The notes beneath the pieces are model-generated. The model searched no databases, was not told the DNA's origin, and saw nothing but the letters and a program-made list of their open reading frames with translations. 9,256 nucleotides of DNA from Thermoanaerobacterium sp. (GTDB lineage: Bacteria; Bacillota; Thermoanaerobacteria; Thermoanaerobacterales; Thermoanaerobacteraceae), in contig JASBVU010000052.1 in assembly GCA_029960905.1 (NCBI GenBank), positions 1 through 9,256 of the forward strand, written 5' to 3'. The first letter of the stretch is position 1; every line of letters starts with the position of its first letter. Shown here piece after piece: positions 1-6,315 of this stretch. A program made the position numbers and the translations under genes.

Positions 1-1
1 T

Positions 2-103
2 GTACTCATGATTGCGGGAATTATAATGGGCGTCTTTACGGGACTTGTGGCTAATTATTTAAAAAAATACATTAAAAATATTAAATACGATTCTAAGTGG
101 TAG
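2..103 (+). CDS. C-terminal end of an integral membrane protein (5' truncated), possibly Gx transporter / heptaprenyl diphosphate synthase component I family
   Basis: The frame is open from the window edge to a TAG at 101-103 and gives 33 residues. They form a hydrophobic, glycine-rich helix (MIAGIIMGVFTGLVANYL) followed by a basic tail (KKYIKNIKYDSKW), which looks like a last transmembrane segment with its positive end in the cytoplasm. The stop lies only 9 bases before the start of the polyprenyl synthase gene, so the two are almost certainly cotranscribed. In many Clostridia the gene just before this synthase encodes a small membrane protein of the Gx / Hpre_diP_synt_I type, and the glycine-rich end fits that family. 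The family name is inferred mostly from context; the presence of a membrane-protein C-terminus is well supported. Confidence 0.6.
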   Translation, partial: VLMIAGIIMGVFTGLVANYLKKYIKNIKYDSKW

Positions 104-115
104 GTGTTTATTTTG
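102..115 (+). promoter_or_regulatory. Ribosome binding site that decides the TTG start of the polyprenyl synthase
   Basis: AGGTG at 102-106 matches the 3' part of the AGGAGGTGA anti-SD complement and lies 6 bases before TTG 113-115. The same bases contain the tempting GTG at 104, which would lack any upstream site. The site overlaps the TAG stop of the preceding gene, suggesting translational coupling. Confidence 0.6.
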
Positions 116-1072
116 TTTGATAAATATGATTTTATTAAAGAAGATATGAAGAAAATAGATGATTTTATTTTGTCAAATGTCAAGACTAGCTCACCAACGA
201 TAAAAAAAGCGATAGATGATTTGGTATTGTCTGGAGGCAAAAGAATAAGACCGCTTCTTGTTATAGCTATTGCTAGGATGGGAGAATACAATGAAGATAA
301 AATTATTCCAATTGCTGCTTCTATCGAAATAATGCACATGGCCACATTGGTTCACGACGATATAATTGATGATTCAAAGATGAGGCGTGGACAAAAATCG
401 GTTCAAAGCAAATACGGGAAAGAGACAGCGGTATTTACTGGGGATTTTTTATTCAGTCAAGCTTTTAACTTAATAGCAGATATCATTTCTAAAGAAAATC
501 TAAAATTGATTGCAAGAGGAGTAAAGACTATTTGCGAAGGTGAAATAGAACAATTTGACAATAGGTATAATCTAGATCTAAGCATAAGAAAGTATCTTAA
601 AAGAATTTACAGAAAAACTGCTTTGTTATTTGCAATAATCTGCGAATCTGGTGCTACTCAAGCGGGGCTTTCAAAAGAAATGACGAGAGCTATGAGGCAC
701 TTTGGATTAGAAGTAGGTACAGCATTTCAGATCGCTGACGATATTTTAGATTACGAAGGTGTAGAAAGAATTGTAGGAAAGCCTTTAGGCAGTGATTTGC
801 TAAATGGGATTTACACATTGCCGCTAATTTATGCGCTTAAAACAGACCATAAAAAAGCTATTGAGGGTATTTTGCTCAAGAGGACGTTAAGCAGGAAAGA
901 TGTAAACCGCATAATAAAAGAGGTAAAATTAAGCGGAGGTATAGATTTCGCAAAAGAACTTGCTCTTAAATATGTAAAAAAGGCTATTAAGTATTTGGAA
1001 GTCATACCAGACTGTGAACAGAAAAGTTTGATGATGGATATCGCTAACGATGCATTAAAAAGGAATTATTGA
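113..1072 (+). CDS. Polyprenyl diphosphate synthase (long-chain trans type, heptaprenyl synthase component II-like)
   Basis: This enzyme adds isopentenyl diphosphate units to an allylic diphosphate to make an all-trans prenyl chain, for example for quinone side chains. All hallmarks are present, numbered from the TTG start: GGKRIRP at about 41-47, the first aspartate-rich motif DDIID at about 82-86 followed by RRG, and the second motif DDILD at about 209-213 followed by GKPLGSDLLNGIYTLP. The fifth residue before the first DDxxD is alanine rather than an aromatic. In characterised synthases that change lets the chain grow past farnesyl, so a long-chain product is likely. Length is 319 aa, normal for the family. 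I chose TTG at 113 over GTG at 104 because AGGTG at 102-106 then sits 6 bases upstream as a Shine-Dalgarno; GTG 104 would be inside that site and has no site of its own. It probably shares a transcript with the upstream membrane protein. The exact chain length cannot be read from sequence. Confidence 0.93.
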   Translation: MFDKYDFIKEDMKKIDDFILSNVKTSSPTIKKAIDDLVLSGGKRIRPLLVIAIARMGEYNEDKIIPIAASIEIMHMATLVHDDIIDDSKMRRGQKSVQSKYGKETAVFTGDFLFSQAFNLIADIISKENLKLIARGVKTICEGEIEQFDNRYNLDLSIRKYLKRIYRKTALLFAIICESGATQAGLSKEMTRAMRHFGLEVGTAFQIADDILDYEGVERIVGKPLGSDLLNGIYTLPLIYALKTDHKKAIEGILLKRTLSRKDVNRIIKEVKLSGGIDFAKELALKYVKKAIKYLEVIPDCEQKSLMMDIANDALKRNY

Positions 1073-1087
1073 TTTCTTACTAAGTAT

Positions 1088-1122
1088 AGTAAAAGGACAT
1101 TTTCAAAAAATGTCCTTTTACT
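1088..1122. terminator. Bidirectional terminator between the polyprenyl synthase and iadA
   Basis: A perfect 16-bp inverted repeat (arms 1088-1103 and 1107-1122) with a 3-base loop CAA. The arms begin AGTAAAAGGACA and are A-rich or T-rich at both ends, so each strand ends its stem in a U-rich stretch. The two flanking genes converge here. The iadA stop codon (1118-1120, minus strand) lies inside the right arm. Confidence 0.85.
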
Positions 1123-2287
1123 CAAATGTACTCTTTTTTACAATCTCGTTGAATTTAATCATAAAATGACCTTTTGCTGTAACTGATGAAATGTTTAAAT
1201 TCTTATCCAAAACTACAAAATCAGCATCAGAATTTTCTTTTATACAACCTTTTTTTGGATACAAAAGAAGCACTTTAGCGACATTTTCAGTTATTATTTT
1301 TATGGCAGTTTCAAGTGGCAAGACACCATTTGTTATTATGTCTTTTAAATCTCTATAAAGTGTCAATGTACTTCCAACCATCACTTTAACAAGCTTTTTA
1401 TTTTCGTCAAATACAGGTATGCTTCCGTTGCTGTCAGAGCTCATAGTCACGTTATCTAATGGAAGATTGTTTTCTACAATTTTTCTTATTGCATCTATGG
1501 GCGTAAGTGCAGTTTTAGAATTTTCGTCAGGTTTTATATCTGATGTTAGGTCGATGCGGCCTCCCATCTTTAAAAATTCCATCGCCTGTGAAAAAAGATG
1601 ACTGTTTCTATTTACATGAGTTGGAATAAATTGTGTGATTGGTATTTCAGTATTTTTGACGATGTCTATAACAGGCGTAAGACCTCTTACTCCATCGCCT
1701 ACATGTAGGTGTACGATTCCTGGTTTATTTCCTAAAAGTCCACCAACTCTGGCTTCTGCTGCAAGCTTTGTCAGATCTTCTACTGTTGGTTGAGCTGATC
1801 TGTGATCGGATATTGCAATCTCTCCAGTCCCTAATACTTTATCAATTATCGTTATATCAGACCGCACGCTATTTGTAAGTGTTCGTGTTGGAAGTTCATA
1901 AGCACCTGTGTATATATATGTAGTAAGACCTTCTTCATCTAATGCTCTTGCCTTTGCTAACAATTCCGCCATGCTTCTTGTTATGCCATCTGCACCTAAA
2001 AGGCCAACGACTGTTGTAATACCAGCTTTTGTTAGATCAGTTAGTTTAATTTCCGGGGTTCTTGTTACAGGGCCTCCTTCACCACCACCGCCAGCAATAT
2101 GCACATGCTGATCAATAAAACCAGGTACAATGATATTTCCGCTTAAGTCGACGGTTGAAAGTTCAGGAAGATCTTTTATATCGATGTTTTTTGCTATTTT
2201 GACAATCTTTTCGTTGCAGGTAAGTATGTCCATTTTGCCGATGTATTTTGGTGTATAAACTTCTGCGCCTTTTAACAATAAGAACAT
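1118..2287 (-). CDS. iadA: Isoaspartyl dipeptidase (amidohydrolase superfamily metalloenzyme)
   Basis: IadA hydrolyses beta-aspartyl (isoaspartyl) dipeptides left over from turnover of damaged proteins. From the chosen start the protein has 389 aa, against 390 for the E. coli enzyme as I recall it, with good agreement along the whole length. Visible active-site residues are H61 and H63 in DQHVHIAGGGGEGG, substrate-binding E70, Y130 in TGAYELPTRT, H195 in HLHVGDG, H224 in PTHVNRN and catalytic D285 in SSDSNGS. The carboxylated lysine of E. coli IadA (K162, in GVKCAISDHRS) appears replaced by E156 in GTGEIAISDHRS, with one extra residue, so the metal-bridging ligand differs. The ATG at 2285-2287 is preferred because AAGGTGA lies 5 bases upstream; the frame stays open 16 codons further, but those residues are lysine-rich and have no ribosome site. 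The gene is divergent from a MocR-type regulator, its probable controller. No signal peptide is seen, so it is cytoplasmic. Confidence 0.94.
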   Translation of the reverse strand: MFLLLKGAEVYTPKYIGKMDILTCNEKIVKIAKNIDIKDLPELSTVDLSGNIIVPGFIDQHVHIAGGGGEGGPVTRTPEIKLTDLTKAGITTVVGLLGADGITRSMAELLAKARALDEEGLTTYIYTGAYELPTRTLTNSVRSDITIIDKVLGTGEIAISDHRSAQPTVEDLTKLAAEARVGGLLGNKPGIVHLHVGDGVRGLTPVIDIVKNTEIPITQFIPTHVNRNSHLFSQAMEFLKMGGRIDLTSDIKPDENSKTALTPIDAIRKIVENNLPLDNVTMSSDSNGSIPVFDENKKLVKVMVGSTLTLYRDLKDIITNGVLPLETAIKIITENVAKVLLLYPKKGCIKENSDADFVVLDKNLNISSVTAKGHFMIKFNEIVKKSTFE

Positions 2288-2326
2288 TTTTTCACCTTCT
2301 TTACAGTTTTTTTTCTTGCAAATTAG

Positions 2327-2336
2327 TTTGTACAAA
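2327..2336. repeat. Short perfect palindrome TTTGTACAAA in the iadA leader region
   Basis: A 10-bp perfect palindrome about 40 bases upstream of the iadA start, between its candidate promoter and the coding region. It could be part of an operator. It is short and AT-rich enough to be chance. Confidence 0.25.
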
Positions 2337-2349
2337 ATTGTTATTATTT

Positions 2350-2377
2350 ATGTTATCATTAAATTGTATCGAAACAA
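2350..2377 (-). promoter_or_regulatory. Candidate sigma-A promoter of iadA
   Basis: On the minus strand TTGTTT (2377-2372) is followed after 16 bases by TAACAT (2355-2350). Both hexamers are imperfect, so this is a weak call. If real, its -10 overlaps the -10 of the divergent regulator gene, and its -35 lies inside the palindrome at 2361-2380. Confidence 0.3.
2351..2359 (+). promoter_or_regulatory. Candidate extended -10 promoter of the MocR-type regulator
   Basis: TGTTATCAT is an extended -10 element (TG, one base, then TATCAT) 36 bases before the ATG of the regulator. No good -35 hexamer is seen at 17-18 bases, which is tolerated by extended -10 promoters. Transcription would start at about 2366, inside the 2361-2380 palindrome. 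Confidence 0.4.
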
Positions 2378-2380
2378 ATT
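2361..2380. promoter_or_regulatory. Imperfect palindrome, candidate operator for the divergent iadA / MocR pair
   Basis: A 20-bp sequence centred on TCGA (TTGTATCGAAACAA plus flanks) in which 8 of 10 base pairs are symmetric. It covers the likely transcription start of the regulator and the candidate -35 of iadA, so a bound protein could act on both. The AAATTGT half also occurs about 26 bases upstream (2335-2341), giving a direct-repeat arrangement of the kind used by some MocR proteins such as GabR. The role is inferred. Confidence 0.35.
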
Positions 2381-2394
2381 GAGAGGTGTTTAAA

Positions 2395-3826
2395 ATGGTG
2401 AATTTTTCTGTAGATAAAAATAAGACTACTCCACTTTATATACAGATTTTTAACCAATTTAAAAAATACATTGAAAATGGCAGTATACCACCAGGCTACA
2501 AACTGCCAACTATACGTTCACTAGCTAAAGAATTGGGTGTAAACAATGTTACTGTTATAAATGCATATAGGCTACTTGAGGCAAATGGGTATATAGAAAA
2601 AAGAGTTGGTAGTGGAACGTATGTATCTGAAACAGTTAAACAATCAGACATGCCTATTGAAGATATAAAAGCTTTAGAACATGGTCAGATACTTGTAAAT
2701 AAAAATATGATAAATTTTTCTTCATCGTCTCCAAACCCTGAGCTATTTCCCGTTGACGATTTTAAAGTAATTATAAACAAGGTTTTGGAAAGAGATGGTG
2801 GATATGCTTTTGAATATCAGGATACAAAAGGATATATGCCACTTAGAAAAGTCATTGCAGAGTTTATAAGGAAAGATGATGTAAACATTGATTACGAAGA
2901 TGTACAAATCATCTCAGGCGGGCAACAGGGAATCGATGTAGTTTCAAAAGCATTGATAAATTTTGGCGATTGTGTTTTTGTCGAGTCACCTACGTATTCA
3001 TGGGCGATAGCATCTTTTAAATCAAGAGGGGCTGAGATTGTAGATATAGAACTTGAGAAAGATGGAATTAATATAGATGTGCTGGAGGAGAAACTGAGGA
3101 TTTTCAAGCCAAAGTTGATTTACACTATGCCGGTTTTTCAAAATCCAACTGGAATTTCGTACAGCATGGAAAAGATGAAAAAGCTTATTGAGATTGCAAA
3201 CAAGTATGATACTTATATTGTGGAAGATGATTTTTCAAATGAGTTGAATTTCAGCAATAACCAGCATTTGCCATTAAAGTCTTGCGATAGATATGATAGG
3301 GTAATATATATAAAAAGTTTTTCTAAGATCTACATGCCCGGTCTAAGATTAGGATTTATATTATCTCCTAAAAATCTTATAAATTCTTTTGCTGAAGCCA
3401 AATATGTTACTGATCTGTCAACTTGGCTTGATGCAAAGGGCATTTGAGATCTATTTGAGAGAAGGAATGTGGGAAAAACACATAGAGGGATTTAAAAAAA
3501 CCATGAAGGATAGGTTTGATGAGATGAAGCACTCTTTAGCTAACAACAACTATTTTGAGATCAATATTCCAGATGGAGGATTTTATTTTTGGATAAAATT
3601 GAAAGAAAATATTTCTGCGAAAGTGATATATTTAAAATGCATCGAAAGAAATGTTTCTATTGTTCCAGGAAGTATATTTTTTTCTAATAAAACAGATGAT
3701 TCACATATAAGATTAAGCTATGCATCATGTGAAGTAGACAATATAAGAAAAGGCATACTAACTATTGAAGAAGTGATTAAAGATATTGAAGAGGCAGGAA
3801 ATAGTGAATATATACCAATCGTTTAA
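2395..3826 (+). pseudogene. MocR-subfamily GntR transcriptional regulator with PLP-dependent aminotransferase domain, frameshifted
   Basis: MocR regulators join an N-terminal GntR winged-helix DNA-binding domain to a fold-type I aminotransferase domain that binds pyridoxal phosphate as effector site. The winged helix spans about residues 8-77 (TPLYIQIFNQF, LPTIRSLAKELGVNNVTV, GSGTYV). The aminotransferase part shows NPTG at 250-253, the pyridine-binding Asp at about 278 in EDDF, the PLP lysine at about 311 in SFSK and RLGF. At 3421-3425 the frame breaks: frame 1 continues for a few unrelated codons to TGA 3445-3447, while the family sequence resumes one base later as GLMQRAFEIYLREG and runs to TAA 3824-3826, including the carboxylate-binding arginine in HIRLSYA. 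Joined, the product would be about 476 aa, usual for the family. ATG 2395 is chosen because GAGAGGTG lies 6 bases upstream. It is divergent from iadA and probably controlled it. A sequencing error is possible, although the break is not in a homopolymer. Confidence 0.85.
3421..3425 (+). other. Frameshift point in the MocR-type regulator
   Basis: The codons up to ACT 3421-3423 fit the family in frame 1, and from GGC 3425 they fit it in the next frame. Either one base is extra (T 3424) or two bases are missing; the family pattern STSGLxQR suggests loss of two bases of a serine codon. There is no run of identical bases longer than two here. Confidence 0.75.
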
Positions 3827-3849
3827 AAGCGCTTTGATGCGCTTTTTTT
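3825..3849 (+). terminator. Intrinsic terminator after the MocR-type regulator
   Basis: An 8-bp stem AAAAGCGC (3825-3832) / GCGCTTTT (3839-3846) with loop TTTGAT, followed by an unbroken T run to 3849. The last two bases of the TAA stop start the stem. Confidence 0.88.
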
Positions 3850-3877
3850 GAATTAAAAAGTTTTAACTACAAATAAT
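3848..3877 (+). promoter_or_regulatory. Weak sigma-A-like promoter candidate for the coat operon
   Basis: TTGAAT (3848-3853), partly made from the terminator T run, is followed after 18 bases by AATAAT (3872-3877). I looked for the CATA-type -10 of the mother-cell factors sigma-E and sigma-K, which would be expected for coat genes, and did not find one between 3850 and 3912. Confidence 0.25.
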
Positions 3878-3912
3878 AAAGATGTAAAAACAATTGTAGA
3901 GGAGGTAAATAT

Positions 3913-4095
3913 ATGGCATTAACTCAAAAAGAACTTGGATATATTTCAGACGAACTAGCTTCAGAGCAATTGATAATAAAGAAATATCAGACTGCTGTAA
4001 ACCAGGTGACAGATCCACAGCTTAAAAATTTATTTCAAAAAAATATAAATGTGCATCAAAATCATTATAATTCTCTGTTAAATTTATTGAAATAG
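3913..4095 (+). CDS. Small spore coat protein, CotF-like (60 aa)
   Basis: A 60-aa protein made of two predicted amphipathic helices, ELGYISDELASEQLIIKKY and DPQLKNLFQKNINVHQNHY, ending in NSLLNLLK. The pattern of acidic/Glu-Gln helix, KKY, DPQLK and HQNHY is typical of the short coat F-like proteins of clostridial spores. The ribosome site GGAGG at 3901-3905 is very strong and lies 7 bases before ATG 3913. The TAG stop (4093-4095) overlaps the ribosome site of the next gene, so the two coat genes form one operon and are probably translationally coupled. No signal peptide or membrane segment is seen, as expected for a protein made in the mother cell. The coat location is inferred from family resemblance. 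Confidence 0.82.
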   Translation: MALTQKELGYISDELASEQLIIKKYQTAVNQVTDPQLKNLFQKNINVHQNHYNSLLNLLK

Positions 4096-4106
4096 GAGTG
4101 ATATAT

Positions 4107-4640
4107 ATGGGTAGAAAGAGTACAAAAGTTAATACTACTGCCATGAATTCAGCGGCTATGCCGGATATGTCTGGCGGCAGTATTAGTAAACAAATAGATT
4201 CATATACAAATTCTAATTTGAAAAATGTATCGGCAAATGCTACTGCAAATGGCAGCATAAATGCTACAGGTATGCCTAATGATTATTCGCCGGCAGGTAG
4301 CATAAGCAGGGCGATTGACAATACCACGATGCAGAATTTAAGCAGCGCAAGCGGTAAGAATCAAGCTTATACAGCGAGCGCATCTCAAACTTCGCCGCTT
4401 ACTGATAAAGACATAACTGCAGATTGCCTAAGGTCAGAAATACTGCTACTACAATCTTACAACAGCGCTTGTATAGAAAGTGCAAATCAAAATGTATATT
4501 CCAACATCAAGAATATACTAAATGAAGAACACGATGTGCACTATGAGATGTTCAATTTGATGAAACAAAAGGGTTGGTATCCTGTAAGCAATGCAAACCA
4601 ACAAGATATCACTAATACCAGAAATATGTTTCAAGGGTAA
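4107..4640 (+). CDS. Spore coat protein with C-terminal CotF-like domain and a repeated N-terminal linker
   Basis: 177 aa in two parts. Residues 1 to about 98 are low-complexity, rich in Ser, Asn, Ala and Thr, and contain a two-fold repeat: residues 18-44 (MPDMSGGSISKQID, then NLKNVSA) and 56-82 (MPNDYSPAGSISRAID, then NLSSAS). Residues about 99-162 are a helical CotF-like domain (TADCLRSEILLLQSYNSA, NEEHDVHYEMFNLMKQKGW) related in layout to the 60-aa protein before it. I chose ATG 4107 because AGGAGTGA lies 5 bases upstream; GTG 4098 is inside that site. A mother-cell coat role is likely; the function of the repeated linker is unknown. Confidence 0.8.
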   Translation: MGRKSTKVNTTAMNSAAMPDMSGGSISKQIDSYTNSNLKNVSANATANGSINATGMPNDYSPAGSISRAIDNTTMQNLSSASGKNQAYTASASQTSPLTDKDITADCLRSEILLLQSYNSACIESANQNVYSNIKNILNEEHDVHYEMFNLMKQKGWYPVSNANQQDITNTRNMFQG

Positions 4641-4670
4641 ATGAGGCCTATATGGGCCTCATTTACTTTT
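4638..4670 (+). terminator. Intrinsic terminator of the coat operon
   Basis: An 11-bp perfect stem TAAATGAGGCC (4638-4648) / GGCCTCATTTA (4655-4665) with a 6-base loop, then CTTTT. The stem begins exactly at the TAA stop codon of the coat gene. Confidence 0.85.
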
Positions 4671-4687
4671 AAGGAAAATTTATACCA

Positions 4688-4717
4688 TTGAAGATATATG
4701 CCTGCCAATGTTATCAT
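4688..4717 (+). promoter_or_regulatory. Promoter candidate for the GH18-SLH gene
   Basis: TTGAAG (4688-4693) is followed after 18 bases by TATCAT (4712-4717) with an extended TG at 4709-4710. It lies 32 bases before the ATG at 4750 and downstream of the coat-operon terminator. The overlapping CATATATA also resembles a sigma-E -10, but no matching -35 is seen. Confidence 0.5.
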
Positions 4718-4749
4718 ATATATTGAAAATGCACAAGGGGGATTTTGGC

Positions 4750-6294
4750 ATGCATATAAAAAAAGCTTTTTTTATGTTGATAGCAGCTTTCATAGTTCTG
4801 TCTTTATTTTTGTTCAATTTTGCTAAGACTAGTGCATCAACGAGGGTTGTGTATGCTTATGCAACACATGATTACGATACAGACAATAGTTCGTATGACT
4901 CTTTTATACAAAATGAATCAAATATCAATTATGTAATAATGTTTACTTATGGAATTGACGAAAATGGTAATCTAAATGGTGTTGACAATGATGTGATAAA
5001 AGATGAAGCAGTAAAAGACAATGTGACACCTCTTTTGCTTATTCACAACATGCGGAGTGGTACATTTGACAATGCTTTGGTACATTCTGTTTTAAACAAT
5101 GCATCTGCCAGAAATAACTTGATTGGCAACATCGTTGATGCTTTAAAAGATGGTGGTTATAAAGGAGTAAACATCGACTTTGAAAATATTGGATACAACG
5201 ATAGACAAAACTACGACCAGTTTTTATCGGATTTAAAATCAAAATTGGCAGCAAACAATTTGATGCTTACTGTTGCAATACCTGCTATGACTGCCGACAG
5301 CCCATCAAGCTTTTGGGCGGGGGGCTTTGATTATTCGGCGATATCTAAAATAGCTGATAAAATTATTATAATGGCTTACGATCAACATTGGTCTGGGGGA
5401 AGCAGCGGCCCAATTTGCTCGTTTGATTGGCTTCAAAATGTCACTAACTATGCTCTATCAACGATTGATAAGGATAAAATAGTTATGGGGCTTCCCGCTT
5501 ATGGATACGATTGGTCTTCAACTGGAACGACTTCTGTTACGGAGGATGAAGTTAAAAACTTGATTGATGTATATGGTGGCAATGCTTTGTGGGATAATGT
5601 ATATAAAGAACCATACTATATATACTACAAAAATGGAATAAAACACACTGTATGGTTTGAAAATTCCTATAGCTTTAAACTGAAATTAGATTATCTTTCA
5701 TCAGTAGGAATCAACAGCATATCTTTTTGGAGGCTTGGTTATGAAAGCCAAGATTTTTGGACAGCTATTGAAGGAAATACAGTTGATTATTTCGGAGACA
5801 TATTTGCAAGCTGGGCGAGGGATGACATCAATGATATGGCGATGCTTAAATATGTCTCCGGATATGGTGATGGTACATATAGGCCGAATAATTACATAAC
5901 CAGAGCAGAATTTGTTACATTGCTTTTAAGGGTAATGGGCATTAGTGAAGAGCCTGGTGAAGGATTTTGGGATACGCAGCAGAGTTTTGCAAGAGATGCC
6001 ATAGCAACGGCGAAAAAACTTGGAATAGTGAGTGGGTACAGCGATGGCAGCTTCAGGCCTAATAACTGCATAACAAGGGAAGAAATCGCTGCTATAATTG
6101 CAAAAGCTTATGGTTACAGGCCGTATTCCAGTAGTTCGTTTACTGACATAAACGACAGCTTCGCTAAAGACGATATTATCGCTTTGTCAAATAGGGGAAT
6201 TATATCTGGATATGATACATATCATTTTATGCCGAAAAACTTCGCTACTCGGGCAGAAGCTACAGCGATACTTCATCGACTTGTAAAAAAATAA
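4750..6294 (+). CDS. Secreted glycoside hydrolase family 18 protein (YaaH/SleL-like) with three C-terminal SLH domains
   Basis: This is probably a cell-surface peptidoglycan N-acetylglucosaminidase held to the wall by S-layer homology domains. Residues 1 to about 30 are a signal peptide (HIKK, a long hydrophobic core, then KTSAST). The GH18 barrel covers about 31-345: the catalytic loop is GVNIDFEN at 139-146 with E145 as proton donor and D143, followed by MAYDQHWSGG at about 208-217 and MGLPAYGYDW. These variants, with Asn for the middle Asp of the chitinase DGxDxDxE motif, are typical of spore and cell-wall hydrolases such as Bacillus YaaH/SleL rather than chitinases. Three SLH domains follow at about 351-398, 405-454 and 464-514, with the motif forms ITRAE, ITREE and ATRAE. 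YaaH/SleL carry LysM domains for anchoring; here SLH takes that role. ATG 4750 has AAGGGGG 8 bases upstream; the frame extends further up but into the promoter. Length 514 aa. It has its own promoter and terminator and is probably monocistronic. Confidence 0.92.
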   Translation: MHIKKAFFMLIAAFIVLSLFLFNFAKTSASTRVVYAYATHDYDTDNSSYDSFIQNESNINYVIMFTYGIDENGNLNGVDNDVIKDEAVKDNVTPLLLIHNMRSGTFDNALVHSVLNNASARNNLIGNIVDALKDGGYKGVNIDFENIGYNDRQNYDQFLSDLKSKLAANNLMLTVAIPAMTADSPSSFWAGGFDYSAISKIADKIIIMAYDQHWSGGSSGPICSFDWLQNVTNYALSTIDKDKIVMGLPAYGYDWSSTGTTSVTEDEVKNLIDVYGGNALWDNVYKEPYYIYYKNGIKHTVWFENSYSFKLKLDYLSSVGINSISFWRLGYESQDFWTAIEGNTVDYFGDIFASWARDDINDMAMLKYVSGYGDGTYRPNNYITRAEFVTLLLRVMGISEEPGEGFWDTQQSFARDAIATAKKLGIVSGYSDGSFRPNNCITREEIAAIIAKAYGYRPYSSSSFTDINDSFAKDDIIALSNRGIISGYDTYHFMPKNFATRAEATAILHRLVKK

Positions 6295-6315
6295 GGAGCT
6301 TTAGCTCCTTATTTT
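6288..6315. terminator. Shared bidirectional terminator of the convergent GH18-SLH and bactofilin genes
   Basis: A 12-bp perfect stem AAAATAAGGAGC (6288-6299) / GCTCCTTATTTT (6304-6315) with loop TTTA. On the minus strand it is followed by a run of seven T, on the plus strand by TTATTTT. Both stop codons, TAA 6292-6294 (+) and TAA 6311-6309 (-), sit in opposite arms of the same stem. Confidence 0.9.

Noticed and set aside
1908..2111. Open frame on the plus strand inside iadA
   Set aside because: It lies opposite strongly conserved IadA sequence including the metal-binding HVH region, with no ribosome site or recognisable protein.
3418..3430. Programmed ribosomal frameshifting at the MocR break
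   Set aside because: There is no slippery run, no stop codon at the shift point and no clear stimulatory structure, and MocR regulators are not known to use frameshifting.
3389..3826. A separate gene starting at TTG 3389 for the C-terminal part of the MocR protein
   Set aside because: The first dozen codons overlap the first half out of frame and match nothing, there is no ribosome site, and family sequence starts only at 3425. It is the second part of the frameshifted gene.
4022..4258. Open frame on the minus strand across the junction of the two coat genes
   Set aside because: It is antisense to both coat genes and to their ribosome site, and has no start signal of its own.
2351..4717. 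Shared 9-base word TGTTATCAT upstream of both the MocR and GH18 genes as a common regulatory site
   Set aside because: It coincides with the extended -10 element in both places, so ordinary promoter similarity explains it.
4694..4724. Sigma-E promoter for the GH18-SLH gene
   Set aside because: CATATATA resembles a sigma-E -10, but no -35 of the expected type is at the right distance, and a sigma-A extended -10 explains the same bases better.
5039..5254. Open frame on the minus strand inside the GH18 domain
   Set aside because: It is antisense to conserved catalytic-domain sequence, has no ribosome site and an atypical composition rich in Cys, His and Gln; it is a shadow of the real gene.
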